NCBI GenBank assembly: GCA_032629725.1
Contig: JAFEVB010000004.1
Span: 620,001-684,000, forward strand
Origin: Gremmenia infestans
Lineage: Eukaryota > Ascomycota > Leotiomycetes > Helotiales > Hamatocanthoscyphaceae
Length of the DNA: 64,000 nt
Direction of reading: 5' to 3'
Shown here: one piece after another, positions 1 through 11,163 of the stretch
Layout of the letters: each line of letters starts with the position of its first letter
Numbering within the stretch: position 1 is the stretch's first letter
Position numbers and translations under genes: made by a program
Notes under the pieces: generated by a model
What the model saw: the letters and a program-made list of their open reading frames with translations, nothing else
Told to the model about the DNA's origin: nothing
Databases searched by the model: none

Positions 1-970
1 ATTGCGTACGGAATAGGACACATCCACACTGGGATCGCTGTTTGGAGGTGGTTCTTCATCATATTTGGTATCGTTGGTCTGGTGTGGGGTTTTGTATTGT
101 GGTTTTTCATGCCAGATAGTCCGTTGACTGCCAAATTCCTCAACGACAGGGAAAGATCCATTGCGATCGAAAGGCTTCGCGACAACCGGACTGGTATTGA
201 AAACACAACCTTCAAGAAGGAACAACTCGTTGAGGCTTTGACTGATGTCAAAGTCTGGTACGGGTTCTTCTACAGTATCGCATGTGTTGTCCCCGCCACG
301 GCGGTAGCTAACTTCGGCGGCCTTATCATCAAAGGTAAAATTCTTTCAGCGGATGTGAAGAAACTTGAGTTAACATGTTTCTCCAGGATTCGGCTTCAAC
401 AGCTTTGAGACCTCTCTGCTTAACACTCCGCTGGGGGTAACGCAGTGCATGGGCCTTGTGACTGCTGGATTCGTGACGCTTTACTTTCCGAACACGCGCT
501 GCCTGATGCAGTTCCTTTGCAACGTCCCTGCTGTCATCGGATCGGTTCTCGTGTACACGCTTCCCACTCACAATCGTACTGGGCGGCTCATAGCCTTCTA
601 CTGCACAAACTTCACCAACGCTTCGCTGCCTATGATGTTCGCTCTCACCACCACCAATATCGCCGGCCAGACCAAGAGATCTGTTTCTACAGCCCTTCTT
701 TTTGTCGGATATTCTACAGCCTTCATCATCGGTCCCCAGTTCTTCCGCGCCAGTGAGGCACCAAAATACGGTACGGGGTTCAAGACCATGATTATTATGT
801 TTTCTATCGCCGCTCTCGCTCCCGGTCTCTACTTCTTTTATGCTACCTGGTTGAATCGGCGCAAGCAGAAGAGTCTTGAGGAAACTGGCGATGATAATGG
901 TCCTATGGCGAATGAGGAATTTTTCGATCTCACAGACAAACAGCAGCCCCGTTTCGTATACGTGATGTAA
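1..970 (+). CDS. MFS transporter, allantoate/Dal5 (ACS) family, 5' truncated by window
   Basis: Likely plasma-membrane importer of a small organic anion; Dal5 relatives carry allantoate, ureidosuccinate or vitamin-like acids, and the substrate cannot be told here. Exons are 1-334 and 387-970, with a 52-bp GT-AG intron (335-386) joining in phase at FGGLIIK/GFNSFET. The frame is open from base 1, so the start and first half of the 12-helix protein lie upstream. Visible are a WRWFFIIFGIVGLVWGF helix, the central loop (about residues 35-85 of the fragment) with RERSIAIERL, and the later helices, ending in a polar tail rich in K, E and D. It is tail-to-tail with the Zn2Cys6 gene at 1371-3456, which might regulate it (inference). 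The family call is firm; the substrate is unknown. Confidence 0.9.
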
Positions 971-1370
971 ATCGATTGTGGCGATGAAATGAGACTTGCA
1001 TCTCGGGCCATGGTACATATGGTAGGCTATCCAGGGAACCACTGGAATATGATGGATCCTAGTAGTCATTTCGCTGCCTTATCATGCCTTCGATGTTTTC
1101 TGCTTCTTATTTTATTAGTTATACTTCAATACAAGAGTTGCATTATAATACCTCTATCCTTGCGTCTTCCAATGCCACCGCCCCTTATCACATCGTAAAT
1201 AGATCGCAAATCCTAACTAACAAATGGAGCCGGAATTCATAATTTGTGATTGTAGTTTCGCATCAGAGAGTTCCTGTCATAAAAATAAGACTCTGTGTTG
1301 TGACCGTAAATATGAAACCAGCAAGCTTCATCACAATACGGACTTCTTGTTCGTTAAAGGGTTTACCTTT
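971..1370. other. Intergenic, shared 3' region
   Basis: 400 bp between two convergent genes. I see no coding signal; it should hold both 3' UTRs and polyadenylation sites. Confidence 0.6.
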
Positions 1371-3456
1371 CTAAAGGAGCTCAGCCGGCACAATTTCCCA
1401 CTCAGCAGCCCACTGGAGGAGCACCGTATCATCACCAGGCGCGTTATCAAAGAATAAATCATTCTCGAAACCATAGTCGTAGTGAGTCTGTGGGGCATGA
1501 TCCCAAGTGAGAGACGGCTCAGAGAAGAGTAGACCATGAATCTCTTCCGTAATCGAAGTGTCGTCGTAAATTGAAAGACTTTCTGCTGCTGTGAAAGCAC
1601 ACGAGACTTTTTGAAGCAGTGGAGTCAGACTCTGGGCACATAACGTAGCTTCGTTCCATCGTTGTCCAATTCTGGTAAGCAGCTGCAGGCACTGTGGGAT
1701 GGAGGTCTCGAGCAGTTGAACAGCTAGGTCTCTTAACGGCTGGTAGGCACGAGATGACCAGCTTGCCTCCAGCGCAATGACGGCAGTCTCGAACAGGATA
1801 TGAACACCATGCCAGGGGTAGAACAGTCTTCGTCGGCGGTCCTGGCCGAGATAGTCTTCGATCAATTCCATACATGATTCCAACACGATGCGTCGATCCT
1901 CAAAATCTCTCGTCCGCAAACGTGGGGTTGGTCGATGAATCCGTGCTCTAAGGTGATAGAATTGCACATGTTTGAACTCAAGCATGTTATACTCCGTATA
2001 GCCTTGAGCTTCTTTGTACCAGGACACTAAGCGGCCCGTAATGTCAATAATCCAGTCTGCTACTGATGCGCTGCCAAACCTATGAATATCCTCTTCGAGA
2101 TGGAGGACCCTGTGTACCTCGGTTTCTAAACCTCGATACCGGTAGATGTGATGGGCAGAAGAGTTTTTCGCAACATCGCCAGCAGGAAATTGGGAGAACG
2201 GCTGTTCGTTTGAAGAGAGTTGATACTATTACTGTGAGAGATAAAAGCAGAGCAGAGCGTGACCACGTACCTTGTTGGTGACAAGCTCTTCTGGAAACGA
2301 CAAGGGTAGTCGAAGATTTGTGCACAAAGATCTCTCCATTCCATATGTGACCCAAAATAGTACAGATCGCAGCCGGACCTGTTCTAGTTCAAGCCCTTCT
2401 GGAGATTCCCTGTACAGGCCCAGACTTAGAACTATCCGAACTGCATTCGCGATGCAAGTCCAATTGTCCAGTCTTTCTGGACACATATGCGCGTAGTGGG
2501 CTAGAAGCAATGATATTTGAAGGGCTTGAATCTCGCTATGACCTTCCAAGGCCTGGAGATGTTTCAAGGCAGACTCGTAAAAGGACGCAGACGCATCTCG
2601 GGCTTGATCTTCGGCTTTCCATGTTAGAGTGATGGCCGAAATAGCAAGAGCGATGAAAAGAATAAAGTATTCAAAGTGTCCAAGACCTGAATTCGCCGGA
2701 ATGCCATAGATCAGGATTGAATTAGTGTCTCCAAGTTCTTCATCTTGGGTGCGTCGAACAATATCTTCCAGCATCGACTCCGTAATGCAGGGGTATTGAG
2801 GCAGGTGAGTACCAGCGTAGTTACTTATCATGCGTGTGATGGCCGAGTGAGGGACGCTTTTCAGATTGATCAAATTGCCCGAATAGGGTCTTTTGCGCTG
2901 ATCAGGGAGATGCTCACTGATAGGAGACTTGTGTCCTTCCCTTCCACGTTCCCGAACGACAGCCAGCGGCGGGCAAGACGGGCGGAAGAAAAGTGCCGAA
3001 GAGACTTTGGAGTGCAAAAATGAGCCAGGCTTGGGTAGATCGAATGAGATAATGGCCTGTGCAATCTTGGAAGCCATGGAATGAGGGACATTTTGAGGAG
3101 CTCCTCGAAAACGAAGCACTTGGGCTTCAAGTTCGGCCACACGAGCCTCAAGAGACGTGACTAAACTACGGGGCGCTTGTTAACCTCCAGTCTACATCAT
3201 AGAGTGTCAAAGGCAGCAAATTGGATGAATACCTTCGCGGCACTGATTTTCTTGTCGCGGGGTCAAAGCCTAGACAGGTTGCGTTTGCTGTTCTACAAGA
3301 CGTACATGTGGGAAATTTGAAGTCGCACTATGCATTCTATATCAGCATAGGCATGAGTGGAAAGAGGGAGTCGCCTGCATCTGTACGTACTTTAGTCTTA
3401 CGCTGTCTGCAACGAGTGCATACCTTCGTCGAGCGTCGATGCGATCGTGGGGGCAT
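1371..3456 (-). CDS. Zn2Cys6 fungal-specific transcription factor
   Basis: Nuclear DNA-binding regulator. Model of 636 aa: exons 3456-3391, 3327-3233, 3165-2271 and 2225-1371, with introns of 63, 67 and 45 bp. The N-terminus MPPRSHRRSTKVCTRCRQRK leads into a complete binuclear zinc cluster with Cys at residues 13, 16, 23, 30, 33 and 40, then the linker CLGFDPATRKSVPRS and a short coiled coil (SLEARVAELEAQV). The first intron splits the zinc cluster just before the third Cys and the second falls right after the linker, so the DNA-binding domain is missed unless introns are removed. Residues about 110-550 are a typical fungal_trans region (GMERSLCTNLRLPLSFPEE). Start chosen as the first ATG in frame before the cluster. 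Possible regulator of the neighbouring transporter; targets unknown. Confidence 0.9.
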
Positions 3457-4160
3457 TGCGTACCAGCTGACAACACCAATCTAACATACGTCTGGATATC
3501 CCCAGAATTTCATGTATGGACAGATTGGGCACTCTGGATTAATAGTGCAAACGACCGTACGAAAAGAGAGCGCATTGAGCGAAACACAGGGAGAAGAGCC
3601 CACGGTCTAAGGTAGGTAAGTAAGTTATCTTGATAGTACGTTTACGTACAGGCTAGTCAAATAGTGAAACTAGCGAGTGATAGTAGATTCCGGGCTGGAT
3701 TAGCCTTTAGCGAACACTTTCACTTGATGTTCTAGGATCGCTTATAAACATAGGAGCAATTATTAACACTCTATTACTATTGTTTCATTCCTTGGCATCT
3801 GTACGGAAGTAAAGAAAGAAGAGTAGTTAAAAAGGAAACTAACATACATATAAACCCCGCTGAGGAAGAGAGCACCTGACGATGCGTCACGTGCCAGGGA
3901 GATGTAAGAAGAACTCCACCACTGAGTACCTATGTCTACCGGCAAGTCATTTAAAGAGATATTTCCAAATTTTAGGGGAGGTAGAAACAACGGACTCTCT
4001 TCTCTTGATAGAATCACTCTAGTCCCACCTACACATGACTCTAATACTTCGATAAATCAGACACACAAGCAGGACAACTAGCAGTTCTCCTAACAGTAAC
4101 CAGCCAGCCACCCTTCCTAAATCTCTTGACTCTACCCCAACCCATCAGCCTTTTTCATCA
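3457..4160. other. Intergenic, promoter side of the Zn2Cys6 gene
   Basis: 704 bp containing the start-proximal promoter of the regulator and the 3' end of the SDR gene. Open frames here are short and show no family resemblance. Confidence 0.5.
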
Positions 4161-5191
4161 TCAATAAGTACCCGGCCTAATGCTCAAACCCCCACCATCA
4201 ATAAGATGCACACTCCCATTAGTAAACCCTCCCGCTCTGCTCGTCAGGTACAAAATAGCACCAGCCATATCCTATAACAGTCAGTAAATCTCAGCCTCAG
4301 CTCCTCAACAAGATTTCACTCACCTCCTTATTCCCAGCCCTCAAACTCGGATTTACCTCCTTAGGCAAGTTCCCCGGAATCTCCACCGGTGCGCCGCCCG
4401 TCATACCTTCCGTAGCCTCACTGACAAAGAATCCGGGCACAATGGTATTAGCTCGGATTCCATATGGCGCGAACTCGGTCGCTAGGGTCTTGGTCAGATG
4501 ATTGAGGGCTGCTTTGGAAGCTCCGTACGGATAGCCGATCATATTCGCGCGACTGAAGCCTGCGATGCTGCCCGTGGTAATGAACTGACTGGTTACATAG
4601 CTAGCAGCGCTCACGCTCTGGGGATGTGTGTTTCCTTTTTCCAGGAGGGGGAGGAATGCTAGAAATGTGTAATATGAACCGGCGATGTTGAGGCTGAAAG
4701 TAGCGTTGACATCTTCTTGCGTGGTGGACCAGAGATGTTTCTGTAAGTCAGAGAGAGACGGTGTGCCTGTGAAGTTGCCGGAATATGCGTCCATTGGTCC
4801 AGCCGCGCCCGAGTTTGCAATTACGGCGTTGAGGTACGGGACTTGGGAAGAAATGGTGGCTGCTGCGGCGGCAAGAGAGTCTTTGCGCGTCACATCGCAA
4901 ACAATGGGGATTAGGGAGCCGTTTTTCTGTATCTGTTAGGTCGGGTTTCGAGAGGTGGAAGGAACGTACGGCTGCTGCCGCGACTCTCTGGAGAGATGCT
5001 TCGCGTCGGCCGAGGATGAAGACTTTGGCGGCTCCATTGACGTCGAGGGCATGCGCCATCATTTCACCGATGCCTGAGGGCATTAGCTAGTGTTTGTGAA
5101 AGTGAAGGAGGGATTTGCCTGAGCCACCGCCTGTGATCAGGAAATACATCCCCTTCACAGAGAAGAGGTTTGCTGCTTGGAGTTCCGACAT
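4161..5191 (-). CDS. Short-chain dehydrogenase/reductase (classical SDR)
   Basis: NAD(P)-dependent oxidoreductase of 296 aa; substrate unknown. Exons 5191-5119, 5073-4970, 4926-4324 and 4271-4161. The Rossmann glycine motif TGGGSGIG is at residues 20-27, with FILGRREASLQRV after it, the ANSG variant of NNAG near residue 97, catalytic Ser near 179 (TGSIAG) and YGASK giving Tyr193 and Lys197. The C-terminus has the usual FTNGSVHLIDGG. The first intron (5074-5118) starts with GC rather than GT and interrupts the glycine motif itself; using it restores a perfect motif. The other introns are GT-AG of 43 and 52 bp. No signal peptide, so probably cytosolic. Confidence 0.9.
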
Positions 5192-5996
5192 TTCAGGTTT
5201 ATTTTGAATTATCACTTATATATTGATGTATTATGGAAGCGAATCAGAGATTTGTTTGTTGATATTGTCCTTGATAGCTTGTCCCGGCTCTTTTATATCC
5301 CCAAATCCTCTGAAAGGGGTGGATGGTCAGAGGCATCTTACAAATCCAGGCGCGCAAGAACTTAAAACAATGATTATTGATCGGGTGAGGCTAAAATAAG
5401 ACGGAATAATCTTCATTTCAGAACGAAGGCAATCGGGCCTTTCACTAATCATTGTTATACTAACAATGGGGGGAACTACTTGCGTAGTAGCTACTCTTCG
5501 AGGAACCACGTCTACCCTCGGACCAATGATAAATCGACCCGACTTCAAAACACTACGAACCCGGGCTCAGCGGGGAAATAAAACGTAGAGTATACTTTCT
5601 ACAGAGTTTAATAGTGTTTGTCTGTGAAATGATGTGCGGCAGGCCTTTTGTAAAAAGATCTAGCAAATAAATATAACCTCTCGGCGTTAATTCGCTCGCA
5701 ACAAGAACGGCCACAAAAAACGACACATGAGGTAAATATGGCTGACAACGTGACACTCTGCCACAACATGTAGCATCATGTGTTCACTCGAACGAGTATG
5801 GATAGATTACAAGCACTACCAACAGGTGAACGCTGCCCATGCCATACTGAAAATCTGTCATTTACTCCGTACCAGACTATTAAGTTCTTGGATGTGAATC
5901 TCAAATCTACCAATTTTACACTTGCGTTTCAGAGATCTTCTTGTGAAGTCCGAGACACTATAACTCCAGGTATCACCCTGATGGTTTCGGTATCAT
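5192..5996. other. Intergenic
   Basis: 805 bp between the SDR start and the STRAP 3' end. No convincing gene. It contains one copy of the recurring 9-mer TACTCCGTA (5863-5871). Confidence 0.5.
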
Positions 5997-7288
5997 CTAC
6001 TCGCGGTCTGCTTTCCACAATCCGTATGGGCCACGGCAATTCTTCCACATCTTGATGGTTCCGTCCTCGCTACCGGTGGCGTAGAGCTTGCCGTCGGGAG
6101 AGAAGGCGACACTCCAGATAGGACCGTGATGACCTTTGTGTACATCTGGAGAAATTAGCAACGAAGAGTCATCTGGACAGGTATAACACACCTAATTCCT
6201 CCTCGGTGTCAAAATTGTACACCTTGGCCCATGTATCCTTCAACCCACCAGTAACGAACTTCCTCTGGCAGGGATGGAGCGCAACACTCGCGACATCATA
6301 CGGCAGATTGACCGTCTTGATCAGCTGGGTGGCTTTCTCCCCTCCGTAAAAGTATACAGACTTGCCGGCAGCGATGCAAAGAACAGGGAAACCATTGCCG
6401 ATATCATTCGGCTCTGGCTTCATAGTTGTAAACTCGCAAGACCCGATGCCGCCTTGGACTTCTTTCTCCTGCAAGATAGCGCCTTGATTTCCTAGATCCC
6501 ACCAGCGAATTTTCTTGTCGTCGGCAACGGTAACGAGGATGTTTGGGTCCCGAGTCCAGACAATGGCCTTGATACAACCCTGATGAACTCCTGCGCCAAT
6601 CTCGAATCCTTCCTCTGCCATCATCGTTGGCTCACTGGCGCCATTCGTTCCATTTGCCGCGGGATTATGGGCATTGGGATCGAATCTAGAAAAGTCGAAG
6701 ATGCGAAGTTTCTTTTCCATTCCTCCAGTCGCAATGAGGGTATTGTGTGTAGGTGGGAATGCGATAGCTCTGACAGTATGGTTATGTTGCAGAGTGCAAA
6801 GGGTTTCGCCGCTGTGGGTGTCCCATACTCTCCTGGAGACGTATTAGCATTGGTAATACAATGCAAATTTTGGGACCTACGTAGTAAAGTCGGCAGAAGC
6901 GCTTGCAGCAATGTTGGCATCTGCAGAGAGTCGGGCTTGGTAAATGGCACCCTTGTGTCCAAAGAAGGTGCCAATCCTACAGAGTTCAGCAAGAGCCGTG
7001 CATCAAAAAGCAAAGAGCAAAGAGCAAAGACGGGCAGGGAAGGGCAGAGCATACCAATCACCAGTAACGCCATCTCGGAGCATAGGTTGATTGTCTTCGC
7101 GCTCGTCAGCCTTTGTCCTTCCAGTCCTTTCCTTTCCTCGGCATCTGGAAAATACCTTTGCAAGCAGAGATCAGATAATAAATGTCACCATCATCAGCCC
7201 AGTCGGAAAAACTCAGATGGGTAACTGGTCGTGAATGGCCATGACACGTCAATGGAACATAGAGTTTGGATATTTCGGGTCCCGCCAT
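5997..7288 (-). CDS. STRAP-like WD40 repeat protein
   Basis: Homologue of serine-threonine kinase receptor-associated protein (Unr-interacting protein), a seven-blade WD40 propeller. In animals it acts as a scaffold in signalling and in the SMN complex; its role in filamentous fungi is less clear. Model of 352 aa: exons 7288-7156, 7094-7055, 6976-6881, 6832-6192 and 6145-5997; introns 61, 78, 48 and 46 bp. Diagnostic stretches are PLTCHGHSRPVTHLSFS, QPMLRDGVTGDW, GTFFGHKGAIYQARL, DDKKIRWWDL and the closing HHGPIWSVAFSPDGKLYATG. The 40-bp second exon is supported by phase and by a continuous family sequence. An insertion rich in A, N and P follows LRIFDFSRF. Divergent from the Doa1/PLAA gene across 851 bp. 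Confidence 0.93.
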
Positions 7289-8139
7289 AATTGTCTTTAC
7301 AGAGAAAGATTGGAGAATGATTGCGACCCCGTGAAACTCGTTTATTTTGGGGTCGGGGTCGTGCTTGGAAGCAAAAAAAAGGAACGTTCGTTTGGTGCGC
7401 GGTGAAAATGGGAGCGAGAAGGGAATTCGCAGCTGCAGAGATATAATTCTTGTTGGTAGCTAGCGGTGGGCATGCGTTTGGAAGGAAGGGACCGATGTAT
7501 GGAAGCAGCCGTACGTAGTTATTCAGTGAAGTGTCGCGTCGTATGATGTGGTGTAGTATGGGGTCGTGAGAATGGGAGCCGTAAAGGATTCGTGTATTGT
7601 ATTGTCGTGTACTGTTGTCTTATGTGGTGGTGTATTCTTGTATCGTTTGTTGTCTTGTGGTTGTGATGAGAGAGTCGAGTCCAAATCGATTCGAGTACTA
7701 ACTAGCAAGAGCCAAAAAGATTCGTCAATGGTCGTAAAGTCGTTACAGCAGATGGGTCGTCTCTTTAGTAGAACAGAACGGAGCTTGCACTTGGAGCGGC
7801 CGTGAGGGTATTGCGACAGTCTGAGGGCTCCCTGCGATGAAAGGGGATGAGAGTGGATCATGAGGAATTCAAAGAAATGCGGGACATCCATAGTGAAGCT
7901 AGTCTATTTCAGGAGATAGTCGTTATTTTAGCCTCAAGCTTGTAGATAAGACTCACGTGCGGCTCTTATCGCATTTGCGTCTGCACGCCCGCATTGCTTC
8001 TCAGCAGCAGAAGCTAGAAGTCAGCCATGGAACACTCAACGACAACGTAGATCAATCTAACCATCTATGCAGCAAGAGAAGGGAAAAAGGATCGTATAAC
8101 AAGCCTTCTTTTCTCTCATTCTAATACACGCGATTCATC
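7289..8139. promoter_or_regulatory. Bidirectional promoter region between two WD40 genes
   Basis: 851 bp separating the starts of the STRAP-like (-) and Doa1/PLAA-like (+) genes, so both promoters must lie here. Around 7540-7660 the + strand is rich in short GT-type repeats (variants of GTGTATTGTATTG). The last 150 bp before 8140 include CT-rich leader-like sequence. No specific factor site can be named. Confidence 0.5.
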
Positions 8140-10582
8140 ATGGCAGAATATAAACTCTCCGCTTCTCTCGCAGGCCACGAGGACGATGTAAGCATTTGCC
8201 AAAGTCAACATCCCATCCGTCCCCCGCCTTTTCGCATATACTAACCTCCCACCTCCAACAGGTCAAAGCAGTCATATTCCCCTCCCCCAAAGCCGTCATA
8301 TCAGCCTCACGAGACCAAACTGTGCGAATATGGAACCTCCTCTCCGACAATCCTCCTCTCTTCGACGCCTCAATATGCTCCAACGCCACGGGCTTTGTGA
8401 ATAGCGTCGCATATCTTCCCCCAAGTGCTGAATACCCCGAAGGTCTCGTTATATCTGGTGGAAAGGATACCCTCATAGATGTGCGGCAGCCATCGAAAGG
8501 TCCGACAGATAATGCTGAGGCTCTATTGCTTGGTCATTCCAGTAACATCTGCGCTTTGGATGTAGACCCAGCTGGAAGGTTTATCGTCAGTGGGGGATGG
8601 GATGCCGAGGCAAGGATATGGCCGGTTGGGAAGTGGGAATGTCAAGCTGTCCTCCGGGGCCACGAAGGCTCTGTCTGGGGTGTGGTGGCTTATGATTCCG
8701 AGACCATCATCACTGGTTGCGCTGACACCAAGATCCGTGTTTTCAATACAAGCGGGAAGTTATTACGGACGATTTCAGCCGGACAACACCCAGTGCGAGC
8801 TTTATGCAAGATACCAAGGGGTCATCCATCAGGTGCCGACTTCGGTTCGGCAGATAATGAAGGCATCATTCGCCTGTGGACTTTAGGAGGCCAACAAGTG
8901 GCACAGCTGTCGGGCCACGAGAGTTTTGTCTACGCCCTTGTATGCTCACCATCAGGTGAACTACTAAGTGCGGGTGAGGATAGGACTGTGCGCATATGGA
9001 AGGGCACCGAATGTGTGCAAACAATTACACACCCAGCTATCTCCGTTTGGGACGTGGCTGTTTGTCCAGAGAATGGGGATATTGTAACTGCGGCCAGCGA
9101 TAGGATCGCACGGGTATTTACGAGAGATCCGGCGCGTGCAGCAGATGCAGAGACCACCAAATTCTTCGAGGACTCGGTCAAGGAGTCATCCATACCCCAG
9201 CAGCAACTACCAGAAGTGAACAAGGAGAAGCTACCAGGGCCAGAGTTCCTAACTCAGAAGGCCGGCACGAAAGACGGGCAGGTGCAGATGATTCACGAGT
9301 TAAATGGTGCAGTCACTGCACATCAGTGGTCTGCAGGTCAACAGCAATGGATTAACGTGGGGACAGTGGTAGATGCGGTGGGAAGCAGTGGCAAGAAGGT
9401 AGGGATTTTTGTCATCTGAACTTTCAATGCTAATGATAACAGGTCGAGTACCTTGGCAAGGAGTACGATTACGTTTTTGAAGTCGACATTGAGGATGGAA
9501 AGCCTGCCTTGAAGTTACCATACAACCTATCCCAAAACCCATACGAAGCTGCTACGAGTTTTATCGCAAATAACGAACTTCCAGTATCATATCTGGACCA
9601 AGTCGCCGACTTCATCACTTCGAATACAAAGGGTGCTACTATCGGCCAGGCACAGGAGCAGATTTCTGCTCCAGATCCATGGGGTAGTGACAACAGATAT
9701 AGACCCGGTGGAGAATCAGCTGCCGCGTCTACTCCAGCTCCTCCGAAGATAATCCCACAAACAGCGTATCTGAACATCACCACGGGACGAATTCCAGCGA
9801 TTCATAAGAAGCTTGGAGAGCTCAACCAAGCACTCCTTGCAGATGGCCACAAAGACGTTTCTTTGAACCCGGCAGAACTTTCGCAATTGGCAAGTCTATG
9901 TAAACATCTAGAGTCAAACGGTGCAACGAAGACTTCGCAGTCAATATCAGGAGGTCTCGATCTGGCCGTGAAAATATGTACAACATGGCCATACAAAGAC
10001 CGCCTGCCTGGTCTAGATCTCCTCCGACTCCTCGCAGTTGCGCCTCAAACAGCGACATATTCGCATCCCCGAGGGGGAAATATCATTGATGTTTTTGAGC
10101 AGGGGGCTACAGAAACGCAACCACCAACACTAAATTTCGTGATGATGGCAATTCGAGGATTTGCAAACCTGTTCGAGTCACCTGAAGGTCGAACGCTAGC
10201 CGTCAACGAGTTTGATAAGATTCAAAACATAGTCGGTACAGCTATCGCGAGCTCCACTGATAGGAATCTGTCAGTTGCGGCTTCGACGCTTTACATCAAC
10301 TACGCCGTGTATTTCAAGACGGCGAGTCAACCTCCGTCATTCGAACATGTCATCAAGATCATTGAAAGCCTAGGCAACATTCTAAGCACACAAATAGACG
10401 CGGAAGCTGTTTACAGAGCGATGGTGGCTACCGGTACACTGTTGACGCTTGACGATGAGACTAGAAGTGCAGCAAAGGACGTGTATAGCATTGAGAAAAG
10501 CATCTCAATCGCGGTGGCTAAGGCCGTGGATTCACGGATCAAGAACGCAGCGAGGGAAATTGCGAGTTTGTTGAAGGCATGA
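8140..10582 (+). CDS. Doa1/Ufd3/PLAA homologue (WD40-PFU-PUL ubiquitin-binding protein)
   Basis: Cdc48/p97 cofactor that binds ubiquitin and takes part in ubiquitin-dependent degradation and sorting. Model of 774 aa, the normal size: exons 8140-8187, 8262-9398 and 9443-10582, all joining in phase 0. The first exon encodes MAEYKLSASLAGHEDD, the start of blade 1, which continues as VKAVIFPSPKAVISASRDQT. WD40 blades occupy about residues 8-300 (GGWDAEARIW, GCADTKIRVF, SAGEDRTVRIW). The PFU domain spans about 340-460 and includes EYLGKEYDYVFEVDIEDG. The C-terminal armadillo-like PUL domain covers about 500-774. Taking the first exon is important: starting inside the first intron would lose blade 1. 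Confidence 0.95.
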
Positions 10583-11163
10583 TAGATGGATGGATGATAT
10601 AGAAGGATGATGAGAAATGAAGTATGGATATTGCATTTTCATGGAGCGGAGCACGTACAGCCTTTATGCTCATTACGGCACAGACAGACAGAAAAGTAAT
10701 AGACTTCTTTTCCTCGACCGCTCATCGACGTGACTGCGGGCGGGCATAGCAAGCGTCTGAGTGTTCTGATGCTTAATTGGCATTTCATGATCTTCACCAT
10801 TGATTTCACCTGTATCAGTATCAAGCCCATACATTCATTGATTTGTTTTGAATGTTCTTTTTTCTTCATTTCATTGGTCATTTGACAGAGAGAGAGATAT
10901 TCACTCCGCAATACCCCCTCATTCCCGCGGCATCCCGCCCCATTCGTGCGTGCTGCCACTAACACAACAGGCACAAAAGAAATTACAATCAATATATAAA
11001 GCCTCGCCTCGGCCGGAACCAGAACGCCCCATAATAAAATGTACAACCATGCATGAATGGTGGGTGGTATCTACAAACTCCTTCTTTCCTTTGCTATGTT
11101 TTCCTGTTCGTCAATCCCAGGTCCAAATCCAAATCCAAATCCAAATCCTCCTCAGTTCCCGGC
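10583..11163. other. Intergenic, convergent 3' region
   Basis: 581 bp between the Doa1 stop and the stop of the X325 gene. Apart from a short hexamer repeat at 11123-11148 I see no structure; open frames here look accidental. Confidence 0.5.
11123..11148. repeat. Short tandem repeat (CCAAAT)n
   Basis: About four head-to-tail copies of CCAAAT on the + strand, just beyond the stop codon of the X325 gene and probably in its 3' UTR. Likely length-polymorphic. Confidence 0.8.

Noticed and set aside
7106..7155. Read-through of the first STRAP intron as coding
   Set aside because: It ends at a stop after GKDWKDKG, whereas splicing 7095-7155 restores the family sequence ACKDNQPMLRDG.
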